Below are positions 37,962-51,877 of a DNA stretch of 64,000 nt, one piece after another. The stretch spans positions 236,839 to 300,838 of the forward strand of contig NZ_MLQR01000050.1 in the NCBI RefSeq assembly GCF_001866005.1, written 5' to 3'. How positions within the stretch are numbered: position 1 is the stretch's first letter; every line of letters begins with the position of its first letter. The position numbers and the translations under genes were made by a program. The notes under the pieces are model-generated. The model had not been told where the DNA came from, made no database searches, and saw only the letters and a list, made by a program, of their open reading frames with translations. This DNA is from Anaerobacillus alkalilacustris (GTDB lineage: Bacteria > Bacillota > Bacilli > Bacillales > Anaerobacillaceae).

Positions 37962-38317
37962 GAAAAGCGCAAGGCGCCCGCCTATCGGCGACAAACACTG
38001 GAAGGTCGACAAGAAGCGGTCTGCTCTTTGACCGCAATCTATGTGCTTCTGCGTCTTCTAGCAAAGCTTCGTAGCAAGCTTCCTCGAAGCAGTGTTTTGT
38101 ACGACGAGTAACCGCAGGAGCAATTGTTTTTCGTGCGACGAGTAACCGCAGGAGCAATTGTTTTTCGTGCGACGAGTAACCGCAGGAGCAAAGCTGCATG
38201 AAGTTAATCAACGAAGGATTTCAAGAGGTAATTGAAGTCAGTTGCTTGACTGAAGTGACCAAGCTCGTAGGCTGCTTGCGCTAGACAGTTTCCAAGTTAG
38301 AAATTTATAAATTCTGA
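37962..38317 (+). repeat. Dispersed repeat family R, copy 3, with three 34-bp tandem units
   Basis: A variant 5' part (GAAAAGCGCAAGGCGCCCGC, a form seen widely in Bacillaceae intergenic repeats) joins the common body and conserved end. Tandem units of 34 bp begin at 38099, 38133 and 38167 (GTGCGACGAGTAACCGCAGG..). The end abuts the A-tract (minus T-tract) of the clpX terminator. An open minus-strand frame of 94 codons inside it is a repeat artefact. Confidence 0.9.
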
Positions 38318-38330
38318 TTATAATAAAAAA

Positions 38331-38366
38331 AAAAGCTAGCGAACAAATAGTTTGTTCACTAGCTTT
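38331..38366 (-). terminator. Strong terminator downstream of clpX
   Basis: Minus-strand AAAGCTAGTGAACAAA-CTA-TTTGTTCGCTAGCTTT, one mismatch, followed by a run of T. It is 200 bp beyond the clpX stop; the structured element at 38380 lies between. Confidence 0.9.
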
Positions 38367-38379
38367 CATTCAACCCACA

Positions 38380-38530
38380 AGAGCAGAAAAGAGAACTCGT
38401 TCTAGCTTTGCTAGAACATCGGAAATTCAGATGGAGTCTCAACTCCACCTTAATGGAAGTTCCCTCCTACGCTACTCTTGGAGGTGAGGGTCTATGACCC
38501 TTGAGCACAAATCAGTGTTTGATTAACTAT
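38380..38530. other. Structured non-coding element between clpX and its terminator
   Basis: Consecutive hairpins: GTTCTAGC..GCTAGAAC (38399-38416), TGGAGT-CTCA-ACTCCA (38432-38447), CCTCC..GGAGG, and GGGTC-TAT-GACCC (38488-38500). The CTACTCTTGGAGG..GACC stretch recalls the start of repeat X. Single copy here. Possibly an IS200/IS605-type end; inference only. Confidence 0.5.
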
Positions 38531-38568
38531 TATTCAGTTAAGCCGTCACGTTATATCATGTTATGTTT

Positions 38569-39840
38569 TTACGCACTTTCTTTCGGAAGTGGTTTTTGTA
38601 TAACTTCTCCATCTTTTGTTTCCAAAATAGGATTTGCATTATCAGTAACAACTTCAGGGGTAACTGTACATTTTGCAATATCATCACGTGAAGGCAATTC
38701 AAACATCACATCTAACATTATACCTTCAATTATTGAACGTAAACCACGAGCTCCCGTTTTACGCTCAATGGCTTGTTTTGCTACTTCCACTAAAGCGTCA
38801 TCAGTAAATGTTAATTCAACGTCATCTAATTCCAACAACTTGACATATTGCTTAACTAGAGCATTCTTTGGTCTAGTTAAAATTTCAATCAATGCGTCTT
38901 CATCTAGAGGCTGTAAACTTGAGATGACTGGTAGTCTTCCAATAAATTCTGGAATTAAACCGAAACGAAGTAAATCTTCTGGTAATACTTTTGACAAATA
39001 TTCACCCGGTTTTAAATCTTCTTGTTTACCAACATCAGAGCCAAACCCAATAACCTTTTTACCTAAACGACGCTTAATAATTTGTTCAATACCATCAAAT
39101 GCCCCACCACAAATAAATAAAATATTCGTTGTGTCAATTTGAATAAATTCTTGATGTGGGTGTTTTCTACCACCTTGAGGAGGAACACTTGCTGTTGTCC
39201 CTTCAAGAATTTTAAGAAGGGCTTGCTGCACACCTTCACCGGATACATCACGAGTAATAGAAGGATTTTCTGACTTACGAGCAACTTTATCAATTTCATC
39301 GATGTAAATAATTCCTTTTTCGGCTTTTTCCACATCGTAATCTGCTGCTTGAATTAATTTAAGAAGAATGTTTTCTACATCTTCACCAACGTATCCTGCT
39401 TCCGTGAGACTTGTAGCATCTGCAATAGCAAATGGTACATTTAAAATTCGAGCCATCGTTTGCGCAAGGAGGGTTTTCCCACTCCCTGTTGGGCCTATCA
39501 TACAAATATTACTTTTTGAAAGTTCAACCTCATCTGCTTTTTGACCAGAATTAATACGTTTATAGTGGTTATATACAGCCACTGATAATGTCTTCTTAGC
39601 TTGTTCCTGTCCTATTACATAATCATCTAGAATTTCACGAATTTCCTTTGGTTTAGGAATATCTTGAAAGTCAACTTCTTCCTCTGTTCCCAATTCTTCC
39701 TCAACGATTTCAGTACACAACTCGATACACTCATCACATATGTAAACACCTGGACCAGCAACAAGTTTCCTAACTTGATCTTGAGTCTTACCGCAAAAAG
39801 AACACTTCAGCTGTCCTTTTTCGTCATTAAATTTAAACAT
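38569..39840 (-). CDS. clpX: ATP-dependent Clp protease ATP-binding subunit ClpX
   Basis: Unfoldase of ClpXP, 423 residues. The N-terminal zinc domain is C-S-F-C..C-D-E-C. Walker A is G-P-T-G-S-G-K-T-L near 120, pore loop G-Y-V-G-E-D, Walker [10 protein letters not shown], and the R-D-V-S-G-E-G-V-Q box follows. The ClpP-binding loop (I-G-F-type) reads V-I-G-F-G near 270. GAGGGG precedes the ATG. Standard tig-clpX order with a 580-bp gap. Confidence 0.98.
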   Translation of the reverse strand: MFKFNDEKGQLKCSFCGKTQDQVRKLVAGPGVYICDECIELCTEIVEEELGTEEEVDFQDIPKPKEIREILDDYVIGQEQAKKTLSVAVYNHYKRINSGQKADEVELSKSNICMIGPTGSGKTLLAQTMARILNVPFAIADATSLTEAGYVGEDVENILLKLIQAADYDVEKAEKGIIYIDEIDKVARKSENPSITRDVSGEGVQQALLKILEGTTASVPPQGGRKHPHQEFIQIDTTNILFICGGAFDGIEQIIKRRLGKKVIGFGSDVGKQEDLKPGEYLSKVLPEDLLRFGLIPEFIGRLPVISSLQPLDEDALIEILTRPKNALVKQYVKLLELDDVELTFTDDALVEVAKQAIERKTGARGLRSIIEGIMLDVMFELPSRDDIAKCTVTPEVVTDNANPILETKDGEVIQKPLPKESA

Positions 39841-40382
39841 AAATTTTCACCCCTCAAAGTTTGTTCTATCTCTCGTTACTAATATGGTACTAAAATTTTA
39901 CCGAATTCATTTAGTCTTTCGTATGTATTGCATTTTATCACATCTTAGGCAGTAAGCGCTATTTATAGCACCCACTATATAAAACATAGTATGTACGAAG
40001 TTGAGTTTTGATTACTCCGTATGTATTTAAGAGTATATGTAATTAATTCAATTTTTACCTCCTTTTTTCCTTTTAAAAAAATAAAGAAATTCAAATTTCC
40101 TTGTGAGAAAATATACTTACATAATTTAAAGCCTTTATGTATATATCATACCTGTTAGTTCCTACTACAATTAATTTACTAATAATACAAAAAACATAAC
40201 TTATTTATCTAAAAAATTTTATTTATTTTATGTGAGTGAATTTCATAATTACTAAATGGAGCTACATAAGTCTAAATCTTGTTTGAAACAATCATCATCC
40301 AACCACATTTACATTTAGTATCAGAGTAGCAAAGATAAACAATTATGAGTTTCATTAGTATTTATAAATTATTATAGTATAA
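39841..40382. other. clpX-tig intergenic region
   Basis: Very AT-rich, about 540 bp. It contains repeat S copy C (40234-40330) and must contain the clpX promoter, which I cannot place. No open frame worth reporting. Confidence 0.5.
40234..40330 (+). repeat. Short dispersed repeat S, copy C
   Basis: GAGTGAATTTCATAATTACT at the start and TTTAGTATCAGAGTAG at the end. The middle aligns with copy B (GTTTGAAA..CCAACCA against GTTGAAAA..TCAACCA). Confidence 0.5.
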
Positions 40383-40412
40383 AACAAGGCACGAAAATAA
40401 TCGCGCCTTGTT
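40383..40412 (-). terminator. Terminator of tig
   Basis: Minus-strand AACAAGGCGCGA-TTATTT-TCGTGCCTTGTT followed by TTATAC, directly after the tig stop. Confidence 0.85.
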
Positions 40413-40422
40413 ATTAGTGTTG

Positions 40423-41718
40423 TTATGCAACAACTTTACTATTTTCTACAAGTAAATCTACTGCTTTACGAACTTTTAAATCACCCTTCATAGCAGTAAT
40501 TCCACCTTGCATTGCTAGAATTTGTTTAAGCTCATCAACAGAACGCTTATAAAGTTCTGACATTTTCTCAAGTTCAGCTTCAACTTCTTCATCAGATACT
40601 TCTAAATTTTCTGCTTGAGCAATAGCTTCAAGAGTTAAGTTAATACGAACTCTTTTTTCAGCATCTGCTTTAAATTGCTCGCGCATACCATTTTCATCTG
40701 TACCTGAGAACTGGTAGTATAAATCTAAATTCATACCTTGAGCTTGAAGGCGTTGTCCAAACTCCTCTAACATACGGTCTACTTCAGTTGTAATCATTGC
40801 TTCTGGTATGTCAATAGTAGCATTCTCTGCAGCTTTTTCTACTAAAGAGTCGCGTTTTTGGTGGTTAGCTTCTGTTTCTTTGTCTTGGATCATTTTTTCT
40901 TTAATATTATTTTTTAAAGCTTCTAACGTTTCAACTTCCTCATTTACATCTTTTGCAAACTCGTCATTAAGCTCTGGAAGCTGCTTACGTTTGATGTCAT
41001 GAACTTTACATTTGAATACTGCAGGTTTACCAGCTAAATCAGCAGCGTGATATTCTTCAGGGAAAGATACTCCAACTTCTTTTTCTTCTCCTGTTTTAAC
41101 ACCAACTAATTGCTCTTCAAAACCTGGAATAAATGAACCAGAACCAATTTCTAATGAATAGTTTTCACCTTTTCCACCTTCAAAAGGTGTACCATCAACA
41201 AAACCTTCGAAATCGATAATAGCAGTATCGCCATTTTCAATTGTTCCTTCTTCAACAACGATTAATTCAGCATGTTTTTCCTGAAGTTGCTTTAACTCAA
41301 GCTCAACATCTTCATCAGTTACAGTTGTTTCCAATTCTTCAACTTCTAAACCTTTATATTCCCCAAGCTGAACTTCTGGCTTTACAGTTACTGTAGCTTT
41401 GAAAATAAGATTTTGACCTTTGCCCATTTGTTCAACATCAATATCAGGACGGTCTACAGGTTCAATATTTGTTTCCTGGATCGCAGCTCCATATGCATTT
41501 GGCAATAAAATATCTAAAGCATCTTGGTATAACGATTCAACTCCAAAACGTTGTTCAAACATTGCACGAGGCACTTTCCCTTTACGGAACCCAGGTACAT
41601 TCACTTTACCTACTACTTTTTTAAAAGCTTGATCTAACGCATCATCAACCTTTGCGGCTTCTACTTCAATTGTAAGTACGCCTTGATTTCCTTCTAACTT
41701 TTCCCATTTTGCAGTCAT
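40423..41718 (-). CDS. tig: Trigger factor
   Basis: Ribosome-bound chaperone and prolyl isomerase of 431 residues. The ribosome-docking signature G-F-R-K-G-K-V-P-R is near 43. The FKBP-type domain is at about 155-240 (D-F-E-G-F-V-D-G.. [10 protein letters not shown]), and a helical C-terminal domain cradles nascent chains. GGAGGG precedes the ATG. Monocistronic between ysoA and clpX by its terminator. Confidence 0.97.
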   Translation of the reverse strand: MTAKWEKLEGNQGVLTIEVEAAKVDDALDQAFKKVVGKVNVPGFRKGKVPRAMFEQRFGVESLYQDALDILLPNAYGAAIQETNIEPVDRPDIDVEQMGKGQNLIFKATVTVKPEVQLGEYKGLEVEELETTVTDEDVELELKQLQEKHAELIVVEEGTIENGDTAIIDFEGFVDGTPFEGGKGENYSLEIGSGSFIPGFEEQLVGVKTGEEKEVGVSFPEEYHAADLAGKPAVFKCKVHDIKRKQLPELNDEFAKDVNEEVETLEALKNNIKEKMIQDKETEANHQKRDSLVEKAAENATIDIPEAMITTEVDRMLEEFGQRLQAQGMNLDLYYQFSGTDENGMREQFKADAEKRVRINLTLEAIAQAENLEVSDEEVEAELEKMSELYKRSVDELKQILAMQGGITAMKGDLKVRKAVDLLVENSKVVA

Positions 41719-41962
41719 TTATTCTTTCCCTCCAACATTTTCAATCATTAAGTATTTGTGGCTTGTACACTTGAAAAATTTAACTAACTATCATTATAAG
41801 ATTGAGTTTCATTTTTCATTGTAATTTAATCCTCCAACAAAGGTATAACCTTTCTTAAAGCATATAAAATTATATGATATTCCACTTTTTACAACCATTC
41901 TATTATACCATAGAGTAGTATCATTTCAACTGTTAGAAATTAGTACATTATCTTTCCAGCTA

Positions 41963-42006
41963 TAATACTGGCTCTAATACACTTAAAAGAATCGTAACCA
42001 GTATTA
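41963..42006 (-). terminator. Weak hairpin after ysoA
   Basis: TAATACTGG at 41963 and CCAGTATTA at 41998 give perfect 9-bp arms with a 26-nt loop, immediately after the ysoA stop; T-run absent. Confidence 0.4.
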
Positions 42007-43032
42007 TTATGTAATTCCTTTATATGTCTCGTTCTCAATTTTCAATATCTCCTCGGAACAAACGACCATCTCTTCTTTATCTACGTTATATTTGTTTGCT
42101 AAGTTATAATCATCAAAGTCCATTCCTGCCATTTCAATTCCCGTCCTATGCACAGCAGCAGCCCATAGTGAAGGTTGCAACGGTTCAGGTGAAATAGGAT
42201 AGATAGCAAAGAGATAATGCCACCACAATTGAGTAACTACTTCAAATAAACTAGGATTATCATTTTCTAATTGTTCAGCTACTAACTTTAAAGTATTTTG
42301 ACCAAATTCCTCATGGTAAACATCTTCTAATTCAGAAATATTTATGTTGATCACTTTACCAAACTTATGTATTTCAATATTTTCTATTACATTTTTTTCT
42401 TTTAGCTGCTGCAAAATAATACTTTTCAGTACTGGATCAAAGTGGTTTGTCATTAAGTATTGTTTGACTGCTTCTATAAAAACTGATGCTGGCAATTTCC
42501 CTAACATTTGAATTGCTAGCCATTGCTTCTCAACAGTGCCATTATATAACATATTTAACACTTCTTCTGGCGGCTGTTTGATATCGATATCAATTTCTAC
42601 ATTTGTCCCATCATCTACCATCTGACGACTAAAATGTAATAGGTGATAAAAAGATTCTGCTAGATTTGCCGGCAGCTTTTCTTCAGTCATAATGCCTTCA
42701 AGCATAGTAACTACTTCATCATATTCTCCTAGTTGAACCAATAAAGAAATATGTACTTGTAAAATATCATAATAATTACCAACATCTTCTTTAAGCATTT
42801 GTTCAGTAACTTCTTTAGCTTCTTCTAACCTTGCTTGTTCAATTAAGCTTAAAGCAAGACCAAACCTTGCTTGCGGATGATCCGGTTCAATTTGTAGTGC
42901 TTGGTCAAAAAATGAAAATGCATCTGAAAAACTTTTTTGCTTTAATGCTTCCATACCTTTTGCTACAAGCTTTTCCACTACACCCGGAAATAAAACTACC
43001 TTTTCCTTAAATTTTTTTTGTTTCTCTCTCAT
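42007..43032 (-). CDS. ysoA: TPR-repeat protein YsoA
   Basis: 341 residues. TPR units occupy about 20-130 (A-L-K-Q-K-S-F-S-D-A-F-S-F-F-D-Q-A-L.., then A-R-F-G-L-A-L), followed by a helical repeat region and a C-terminal helical domain. The same gene lies between tig and leuD in B. subtilis (ysoA). Function unknown; TPRs suggest protein binding. Position relative to leuD terminator shows it is a separate unit. Confidence 0.85.
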   Translation of the reverse strand: MREKQKKFKEKVVLFPGVVEKLVAKGMEALKQKSFSDAFSFFDQALQIEPDHPQARFGLALSLIEQARLEEAKEVTEQMLKEDVGNYYDILQVHISLLVQLGEYDEVVTMLEGIMTEEKLPANLAESFYHLLHFSRQMVDDGTNVEIDIDIKQPPEEVLNMLYNGTVEKQWLAIQMLGKLPASVFIEAVKQYLMTNHFDPVLKSIILQQLKEKNVIENIEIHKFGKVININISELEDVYHEEFGQNTLKLVAEQLENDNPSLFEVVTQLWWHYLFAIYPISPEPLQPSLWAAAVHRTGIEMAGMDFDDYNLANKYNVDKEEMVVCSEEILKIENETYKGIT

Positions 43033-43157
43033 GAAACAATCGCTCCACCCTTTAGTAACGCCTTTTCCTTTAATTTTACCACTCTAATATATGAAATACA
43101 ACGAAACAACTTCCTACGCCTTATAACAAGAACACACATGATTTACTTACTCACAAA

Positions 43158-43196
43158 GCTAGACAGTTTCTAACTTAGAAATTAATAAATTGTGCT
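43158..43196 (+). repeat. Remnant of the conserved end of repeat family R
   Basis: GCTAGACAGTTTCTAACTTA followed by GAAATTAATAAATTGTG matches the end of the full copies with few changes and the same orientation. It stops 11 bp from the leuD terminator. The rest of the repeat is gone. Confidence 0.75.
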
Positions 43197-43207
43197 TATC
43201 TTTTAAA

Positions 43208-43243
43208 CAAGAAGGGAAGACAATTGTTTGTCTCCCCTTCTTG
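43208..43243 (-). terminator. Terminator of the ilv-leu operon
   Basis: Minus-strand AAGAAGGGGAGACAA-ACAA-TTGTCTTCCCTTCTT, one mismatch, followed by GTTTAAAA, just after leuD. Confidence 0.85.
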
Positions 43244-43250
43244 CTCTTAC

Positions 43251-43835
43251 TTATGCTCTTTGTTTTTCATACTCAGAAATATTTTCTTCATAATTTAATG
43301 TTACAGATACTTCATCCCAACCGTTCATTAGCATTTCTTTCCAGTACGGATCGATTGTGAACTTTGCTGAAAAACCTTGGTCATCAGATACAGTTTGTTC
43401 TTTTAAATCAACTGTTAATTCATAAACATCCTTATCAGCTTTCGTTAGTAATTCCTCTACTTCAGATTCTGTAAGTTTGATCGGAAGAATACCATTTTTT
43501 ACGCAGTTATTGTAAAAAATATCTGCAAAACTTGGTGAAATAACTACTTGAAACCCATAATCTTGGATCGCCCAAGGAGCATGTTCCCTTGAAGAACCAC
43601 AACCAAAGTTTTCATTAGCTACTAAAATAGTTGCGTTTTTGTTGTGTGGTTGATTTAATTCAAAGTTACTATTATCTGTTCCATCAGCATTGAAACGCCA
43701 ATCAAAAAATAAGAATTGACCAAAACCAGATCTTTCAATACGTTTTAAAAATTGCTTTGGAATAATTTGATCTGTATCTACATTTACACGGTCCATCGCC
43801 GCTGCATTACCTTTATGAACTACAATTCCAGCCAT
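43251..43835 (-). CDS. leuD: 3-isopropylmalate dehydratase small subunit
   Basis: Swivelling domain of isopropylmalate isomerase, 194 residues, with the F-G-C-G-S-S-R-E-H-A-P-W motif near 75 and N-V-D-T-D-Q-I-I-P-K at the N-terminus. It pairs with LeuC. GGAGG precedes the ATG, 32 nt after leuC. Last gene of the operon, as in B. subtilis. Confidence 0.97.
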   Translation of the reverse strand: MAGIVVHKGNAAAMDRVNVDTDQIIPKQFLKRIERSGFGQFLFFDWRFNADGTDNSNFELNQPHNKNATILVANENFGCGSSREHAPWAIQDYGFQVVISPSFADIFYNNCVKNGILPIKLTESEVEELLTKADKDVYELTVDLKEQTVSDDQGFSAKFTIDPYWKEMLMNGWDEVSVTLNYEENISEYEKQRA

Positions 43836-43867
43836 ACTAACTGCACCTCCAACAAAAATGTATTCTA

Positions 43868-45283
43868 TTAAACTGTTGCCTCAGTAAATGTACGAACATC
43901 AACAAACTTACCAGCTATTGCTGCTGCCGCTGCCATTGCCGGACTAACTAGATGAGTTCTTGCACCTTTTCCTTGGCGACCTTCGAAGTTTCGGTTTGAA
44001 GTAGAAGCACAACGTTCTCCTTCTGGTACGAAGTCAGGGTTCATGCTTAAACACATACTACAACCAGACTCACGCCATTCGAAGCCAGCTTCTAAGAAAA
44101 CTTGATCTAAACCTTCTGCCTCAGCTTGTAATTTGATTTTCTGCGAACCTGGAACAACCATTGCTCGTACTCCTGGTGCTACTTTTCTTCCTTTTGCTAC
44201 TTGCGCTGCTGCACGCAAGTCACTCATTCTAGAGTTTGTACATGAACCAATAAATACATGTTGAATCTCAATATCAGTAATTGGTGTATTAGGTTCAAGA
44301 CCCATGTATTCAAGTGCTTGCTCTACAGCTTTTTTATCAACAGCATTTGTAGCATTAGCAGGATTAGGTACTACTCCATTAATACCAATTCCTTGTGAAG
44401 GATTTGTTCCCCAAGTTACTTGTGGCTCAATTTCAGATGCGTCTATTTCAACTGTTTGATCATAAGTAGCTCCTTCATCGGTAGCAAGGGCTTTCCACTC
44501 TGCAACAGCTTTTTCAAACGCTTCTCCTTGTGGAGCATATTCTTTTCCTTTTAAGTATTCGAAAGTTACTTCATCTGGGCTTATTAAACCAGCTTTTGCA
44601 CCTGCTTCAATACTCATATTACAAATAGTCATACGTTCTTCCATAGTCATTTTACGAATAGATTCACCTGTAAATTCGATGACTGAACCAGTTCCAAAAT
44701 TAACACCATATTTAGCAATAATTGCTAAAATAACATCTTTAGCTGTTACACCTATAGGTAAGTCACCTTTTACATGTACTTGTAACGTTTTTGGCTTTGA
44801 TTGCCATAATGTTTGTGTACTTAGTACATGTTCTACTTCACTTGTTCCGATTCCAAACGCTAATGCACCAAACGCACCATGAGTTGACGTATGGCTATCT
44901 CCACAAACAATTGTTTTACCTGGCTGAGTTAGACCTAATTCAGGACCGATTACATGAACAATCCCACTATCAGGGCTGTTTAAATCAGCAATTTTAATTC
45001 CAAATTGATTACAGTTCTCAGACAAGGTATCCATTTGCTTTTTGGCAATTTCATCAGTGATTGTATAACGGTTTAGCGTTGGAACGTTGTGGTCCATTGT
45101 TGCAAACGTCAAATCAGGACGACGAACTTTTCTTCCCTTTAAACGTAATCCCTCAAAGGCTTGAGGTGAGGTAACTTCGTGAACCATATGAAGGTCGATG
45201 TATAATAGAGTAGGTTTACCTGTTTCATCAACAACTGTATGCTTATCCCAAATTTTTTCGATGATCGTTTTTTTACTCATCAT
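43868..45283 (-). CDS. leuC: 3-isopropylmalate dehydratase large subunit
   Basis: 471 residues, aconitase family. The 4Fe-4S ligands are visible in G-S-C-T-N-S-R near 348 and S-G-C-S-M-C near 410; substrate residues lie in [10 protein letters not shown]. It begins with two adjacent ATG codons (45283 and 45280) after GGGAGAGG. A strong hairpin in the 107-nt leuB-leuC gap may mark an mRNA processing point. Confidence 0.97.
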   Translation of the reverse strand: MMSKKTIIEKIWDKHTVVDETGKPTLLYIDLHMVHEVTSPQAFEGLRLKGRKVRRPDLTFATMDHNVPTLNRYTITDEIAKKQMDTLSENCNQFGIKIADLNSPDSGIVHVIGPELGLTQPGKTIVCGDSHTSTHGAFGALAFGIGTSEVEHVLSTQTLWQSKPKTLQVHVKGDLPIGVTAKDVILAIIAKYGVNFGTGSVIEFTGESIRKMTMEERMTICNMSIEAGAKAGLISPDEVTFEYLKGKEYAPQGEAFEKAVAEWKALATDEGATYDQTVEIDASEIEPQVTWGTNPSQGIGINGVVPNPANATNAVDKKAVEQALEYMGLEPNTPITDIEIQHVFIGSCTNSRMSDLRAAAQVAKGRKVAPGVRAMVVPGSQKIKLQAEAEGLDQVFLEAGFEWRESGCSMCLSMNPDFVPEGERCASTSNRNFEGRQGKGARTHLVSPAMAAAAAIAGKFVDVRTFTEATV

Positions 45284-45328
45284 GATCCTCTCCCATTCTA
45301 ATGTAAAAAGAAAATGTAGAATTATTGA

Positions 45329-45356
45329 AGGCGCTACTTAAAAGCAGCGCCTTCAA
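45329..45356 (-). other. Strong hairpin between leuB and leuC
   Basis: GAAGGCGCTACTT..AAAAGCAGCGCCTTC, 9-bp perfect GC-rich arms, extended outward by partly complementary ATGTAGAATT / AATTCTACAT. There is no good T-run, and leuCD follow, so an mRNA processing or stabilising structure is more likely than a terminator. Confidence 0.65.
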
Positions 45357-45390
45357 GCTAATTCTTAATTCTACATCTCTTTTCTACATT

Positions 45391-46479
45391 TTAATTTGTT
45401 ACTGCTAATTGAATATGTTCGATAACTTTTTCAGTCATTTCTTCTGTACTTAACACTGGCTGTCCTTTTTCTGCAATATCTCCTGTACGGTATCCTGCTT
45501 CCAAAACTTTCGAAACAGCAGTTTCAACAGCATCCGCTTCCTCTTGCATTAAAAACGAGTAACGAAGTAACATTGCAACTGATAAAATCGTTGCTAATGG
45601 ATTAGCCAAGTTTTTCCCTGCAATATCCGGTGCAGAACCATGAATTGGTTCATAAAGCCCTGGTCCATTTCCATTAATACTTGCAGATGGTAACATCCCT
45701 AGAGAACCTGTTAGCATTGATGCTTCATCACTTAAGATGTCACCAAACATATTTTCAGTTACTACAACGTCAAATTGCTTAGGATCTCTGATTAGCTGCA
45801 TCGCAGCATTGTCAACTAACATATGTTCTAACTCTACATCAGGATAATCTGCGTGAACAGCGATTGCAATCTCACGCCAAACTCTACTTGATTCAAGAAC
45901 ATTAGCTTTGTCAACAGATGTCACTTTTTTACGACGTAGGCGAGCTAATTCAAAAGCTTGCCTAATAATTCGTTCAATCTCGTAATTCTTATAATAAAGA
46001 GTGTCGACAACTGACTCTCCATCATTTTCTTGTCGTCGCTCTTGAGGTTGACCGAAATATAATCCGCCCGTTAATTCACGAACGATCATTAAGTCTACAC
46101 CTTCAATAACTTCTTTCTTTAAGGTTGAAGCATCTAATAAGCTTTTGTGAGCAGTGACCGGTCGTAAGTTAGCATATAATTCTAACGCTTTACGGATACC
46201 TAGTAGACCTCTCTCCGGACGCATATGTCCTGGAAGTGTATCCCACTTTGGTCCACCTACTGCTCCTAACAAAACACCATCACTTTTTTTACAAAGGTCA
46301 ATTGTTTCTTGAGGAAGTGGTGTTCCTTCTTCGTCTATCGCCACTCCACCTATTTTGGCATTCAGGTACGTAAATTGGTGGCTAAACTTTTCGGCAACAG
46401 TATCTAATACTTTCTGCGCTGCTTTGATAACCTCAGGACCAATTCCGTCGCCAGGTAACACTGTTATTATTTTATTCAT
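45391..46479 (-). CDS. leuB: 3-isopropylmalate dehydrogenase
   Basis: NAD-dependent oxidative decarboxylase, 362 residues. It has L-P-G-D-G-I-G-P-E at the N-terminus, [10 protein letters not shown] near 135, the metal Asp residues in V-D-N-A-A-M-Q-L and G-D-I-L-S-D-E, and the NAD-binding [10 protein letters not shown] near 282. It is 19 nt after leuA. Confidence 0.98.
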   Translation of the reverse strand: MNKIITVLPGDGIGPEVIKAAQKVLDTVAEKFSHQFTYLNAKIGGVAIDEEGTPLPQETIDLCKKSDGVLLGAVGGPKWDTLPGHMRPERGLLGIRKALELYANLRPVTAHKSLLDASTLKKEVIEGVDLMIVRELTGGLYFGQPQERRQENDGESVVDTLYYKNYEIERIIRQAFELARLRRKKVTSVDKANVLESSRVWREIAIAVHADYPDVELEHMLVDNAAMQLIRDPKQFDVVVTENMFGDILSDEASMLTGSLGMLPSASINGNGPGLYEPIHGSAPDIAGKNLANPLATILSVAMLLRYSFLMQEEADAVETAVSKVLEAGYRTGDIAEKGQPVLSTEEMTEKVIEHIQLAVTN

Positions 46480-46498
46480 TTTTGTTCCCCCTTTAACA

Positions 46499-49067
<2,569 letters not shown>

Positions 49068-49151
49068 CTAATTTTATTATTTTAAATTTATAATTTTGAA
49101 ATTAAGAAAGTGAGAGTACCATGTGATGTTTCACAATTTCCTTACAAATTC

Positions 49152-49670
49152 CTAATTAATTAAAACTACTCTTTGGTCATTATTTGACACTTTCTGCCCC
49201 CGTTTAAAGGCTGTAATACCAGTTCTTGCTAACTCTTTGATCCCGTAAGGGTGTAGTAAATCAATAAGTGCTGCTATTTTTTCTTGATCACCAGTGACTT
49301 GGACAGTCATACTCTCTTTTCCAACATCAATAATTAAAGCACGAAATGGGTTAATTACTGCTGCGATCTCACTTCTTTGTTGAGCCGTACTAAACACTTT
49401 TATAAGTGCTAGTTCTCTTGAAACTATTGACTCATCTGTAATATCAGAAACTTTGAGCACATCTATTTGTTTATTTAATTGTTTTATAACTTGCTCTATA
49501 CTTTGCTCACTATCAACAACTACTACAAAAGTCATTCTAGAAATTGCTGGATTTTCAGTGTGCCCTACCGTAATACTTTCAATATTGTAGTTTCTTCTAG
49601 CAAACATTCCAGTCACCCGGTTTAATACACCTGAAACATTATTTACAGTTGCTGTTATTATTCGTTTCAT
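49152..49670 (-). CDS. ilvH: Acetolactate synthase small subunit
   Basis: Regulatory subunit, 172 residues. The N-terminal ACT domain ([17 protein letters not shown]) binds valine, and a second ACT-like domain follows to the C-terminus. It overlaps ilvB by 4 nt (ATGA), fitting equimolar synthesis. Confidence 0.97.
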   Translation of the reverse strand: MKRIITATVNNVSGVLNRVTGMFARRNYNIESITVGHTENPAISRMTFVVVVDSEQSIEQVIKQLNKQIDVLKVSDITDESIVSRELALIKVFSTAQQRSEIAAVINPFRALIIDVGKESMTVQVTGDQEKIAALIDLLHPYGIKELARTGITAFKRGQKVSNNDQRVVLIN

Positions 49671-51394
49671 AATGGTTTCACCCCAATCATTTCGTGTAGT
49701 CCTTTACCTGGTGCCACCATTGGGTATACATTTTCTCTAGATGCTACTCTAAAATCAACTAAAACTGGACCATCATGAGCAAGCATCTCTTCAACTGCTT
49801 TATCCAAATCACCCACACTATCCACTCTCATACCTTTTATGTCATAAGCTTCGGCAAGTTTTACGAAGTCTGGTTGAACAGGGAATAAAGAGTTTGAATA
49901 ACGTTCTTCAAAAAACAGTTGCTGCCATTGTCGAACCATTCCTAAGGAAGCATTATTTACAATTACTAGTTTTACTGGAAGTTTCATTTCTTGTAAAAGT
50001 GATAGCTCCTGCAGAGTCATTTGGAACCCAGCGTCTCCCATGAATGCTATAACCGGAGTATTAGGTTCAGCTATTTGTGCTCCAATTGCAGCCGGGAAAC
50101 CAAATCCCATGGTTCCTAAACCACCTGACGTAACCCAACGATTTGGTTTTTTAAATTTAAAAAATTGTGCTGTCCACATTTGATGCTGTCCAACATCTGT
50201 TGTTACAATAGCTTCACCTTTTGTTTTTTCGTAAATACGCTCAATTAGTTGTTGTGGTTTTATTACTGATGTATCTTCTGTGTACCATAACGGATACTCT
50301 TGTTTTAACCGTTTTAAATCTTCGACCCAAACTGAATTTTGTCCTTTGACACCATTTTGGCTAATTAATTCTTTTAGCGCTTCTTTTGCATCTGAAACAA
50401 TCGGAATTTGAGTTTCAATATTTTTCCCAATTTCGGCTGGATCAATATCAATGTGTGCAATTTTAGCATTTGGTGCAAACTTCTCAAGGTTTCCTGTTAC
50501 CCTATCATCAAAACGGCTACCTATACTAATTAACAGATCGCACTCGTAAATAGCCATGTTTGCTGTGTAAGTTCCATGCATCCCAGCCATTCCTAAAAAC
50601 AATTCATGATCACCTGGAAATGCTCCTAATCCTAAAAGGGTACTTGCAATAGGTATTTGCTGTTGCTCAACATACTTTAACAGTTCATCAGTTCCTTTAG
50701 CATGTAACACACCGGCACCAACTAAGATAACTGGTTTCTTTGCACTACTTACTGCTTCTACAAGTTTTCTAACTTGTAACTTATTAGGCATGATCGTAGG
50801 CTGGTACCCTGGCAAATCAACTGCTTTACTATAATCAAACAAACCTGTTTCCAGTGAAACATCCTTTGGTAAGTCAATTAATACAGGGCCTGGTCTCCCA
50901 GTTGTCGCAATATGAAATGCTTCCTTAATTATTCTCGGTAAATCATTTACGTTTCGCACTTGATAACTATGTTTTGTTATCGGCATTGTAATACCTACTA
51001 CATCAGCTTCCTGAAAGGCATCTGTACCAATTACAGAACTTGCAACTTGACCAGTAAAAACAACTAATGGAAGTGAATCCATCATGGCATCTGCAATTCC
51101 CGTAACCACATTAGTAGCTCCTGGACCAGATGTCACGACTACAACACCTGGTTTTCCAGATACTCTTGCATATCCTTCTGCTGCATGAATTGCGCCTTGC
51201 TCATGCCTTGCTAAGATGTGACGAATTCCATCCTTATAAATTTGATCATAGGCTGGTAAAATTGCTCCACCCGGGTAACCAAAAATCACATCTACTCCCT
51301 CTTGCTTTATTGCTTCGATCAGCATTGATGAACCTGTCATCATTTGATTTTCTTTTTCAACAATTGCTTCTTTTTTCCTCAACTTGGTACTCAT
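49667..51394 (-). CDS. ilvB: Acetolactate synthase large subunit
   Basis: ThDP- and FAD-dependent, 575 residues. The catalytic Glu lies in [12 protein letters not shown] near 65; the ThDP motif is G-D-A-G-F-Q-M.. I-V-N-N near 445-480. The A-F-Q-E-A-D-V stretch is the biosynthetic form rather than catabolic AlsS. GGGGG precedes the ATG. Read from ilvD through a T-box leader. Confidence 0.97.
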   Translation of the reverse strand: MSTKLRKKEAIVEKENQMMTGSSMLIEAIKQEGVDVIFGYPGGAILPAYDQIYKDGIRHILARHEQGAIHAAEGYARVSGKPGVVVVTSGPGATNVVTGIADAMMDSLPLVVFTGQVASSVIGTDAFQEADVVGITMPITKHSYQVRNVNDLPRIIKEAFHIATTGRPGPVLIDLPKDVSLETGLFDYSKAVDLPGYQPTIMPNKLQVRKLVEAVSSAKKPVILVGAGVLHAKGTDELLKYVEQQQIPIASTLLGLGAFPGDHELFLGMAGMHGTYTANMAIYECDLLISIGSRFDDRVTGNLEKFAPNAKIAHIDIDPAEIGKNIETQIPIVSDAKEALKELISQNGVKGQNSVWVEDLKRLKQEYPLWYTEDTSVIKPQQLIERIYEKTKGEAIVTTDVGQHQMWTAQFFKFKKPNRWVTSGGLGTMGFGFPAAIGAQIAEPNTPVIAFMGDAGFQMTLQELSLLQEMKLPVKLVIVNNASLGMVRQWQQLFFEERYSNSLFPVQPDFVKLAEAYDIKGMRVDSVGDLDKAVEEMLAHDGPVLVDFRVASRENVYPMVAPGKGLHEMIGVKPL

Positions 51395-51559
51395 TTTTAT
51401 CCCCCTAACAAGTTGATTTTATTTATACAGCTATTTTGGCTGTTCATCCTTACAATTTTTTAGAAGGGAGGTGACAACATTATTTTGCAAAGTTAAACAT
51501 TATTGTTATAATATCCAACTTTTCTCATACCATCAAAATCCCTTTTGATAGTAAAAATA

Positions 51560-51850
51560 AAAAACCTTCTCACCCCTATAAATAAGCAAAATATGCTTTT
51601 AGTAAGGGGTGAAAAGATTTCTTTCCACGGTACCACCCTTTTTCATGGTTAATTTTACAATTAACCACCTCAGGAACGATTTTATCGTTCAGTTTTGATA
51701 ACGAGTGACGGTATCACTCGACCAATACTATTCGGAAACTATAAATTCCTTTCATATTGACACTCAGAGGTGAGTTCGTAATAAGGGGTATCACCGTATT
51801 CACAGCGGCAACGGCTCTCTGTAGATACCAACACTTAAAACTACTTTTCC
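51560..51850 (-). promoter_or_regulatory. Leucine T-box leader between ilvD and ilvB
   Basis: Minus-strand T-box AAGGGTGGTACCGTGG (complement around 51624-51639), then a terminator: CTTTTCACCCCTTA pairs with TAGGGGTGAGAAGG before TTTTTTA (51561-51616). Stem I is seen with CAGAGAGCC. The candidate specifier is CUC (Leu), complement of 51772-51774, in GAACUCACC. It would make ilvBHC-leuABCD, but not ilvD, respond to uncharged tRNA-Leu. Confidence 0.93.
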
Positions 51851-51877
51851 TCTTCGACGTTTTATTGTATAAAATTT

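Noticed and set aside
37927..38211. 94-codon minus-strand frame in repeat copy 3 and a similar 61-codon frame at 54557-54742
   Set aside because: Both lie wholly inside repeat R; the shared protein sequence follows from the DNA repeat. Length differs with the tandem unit number and no ribosome site is present.
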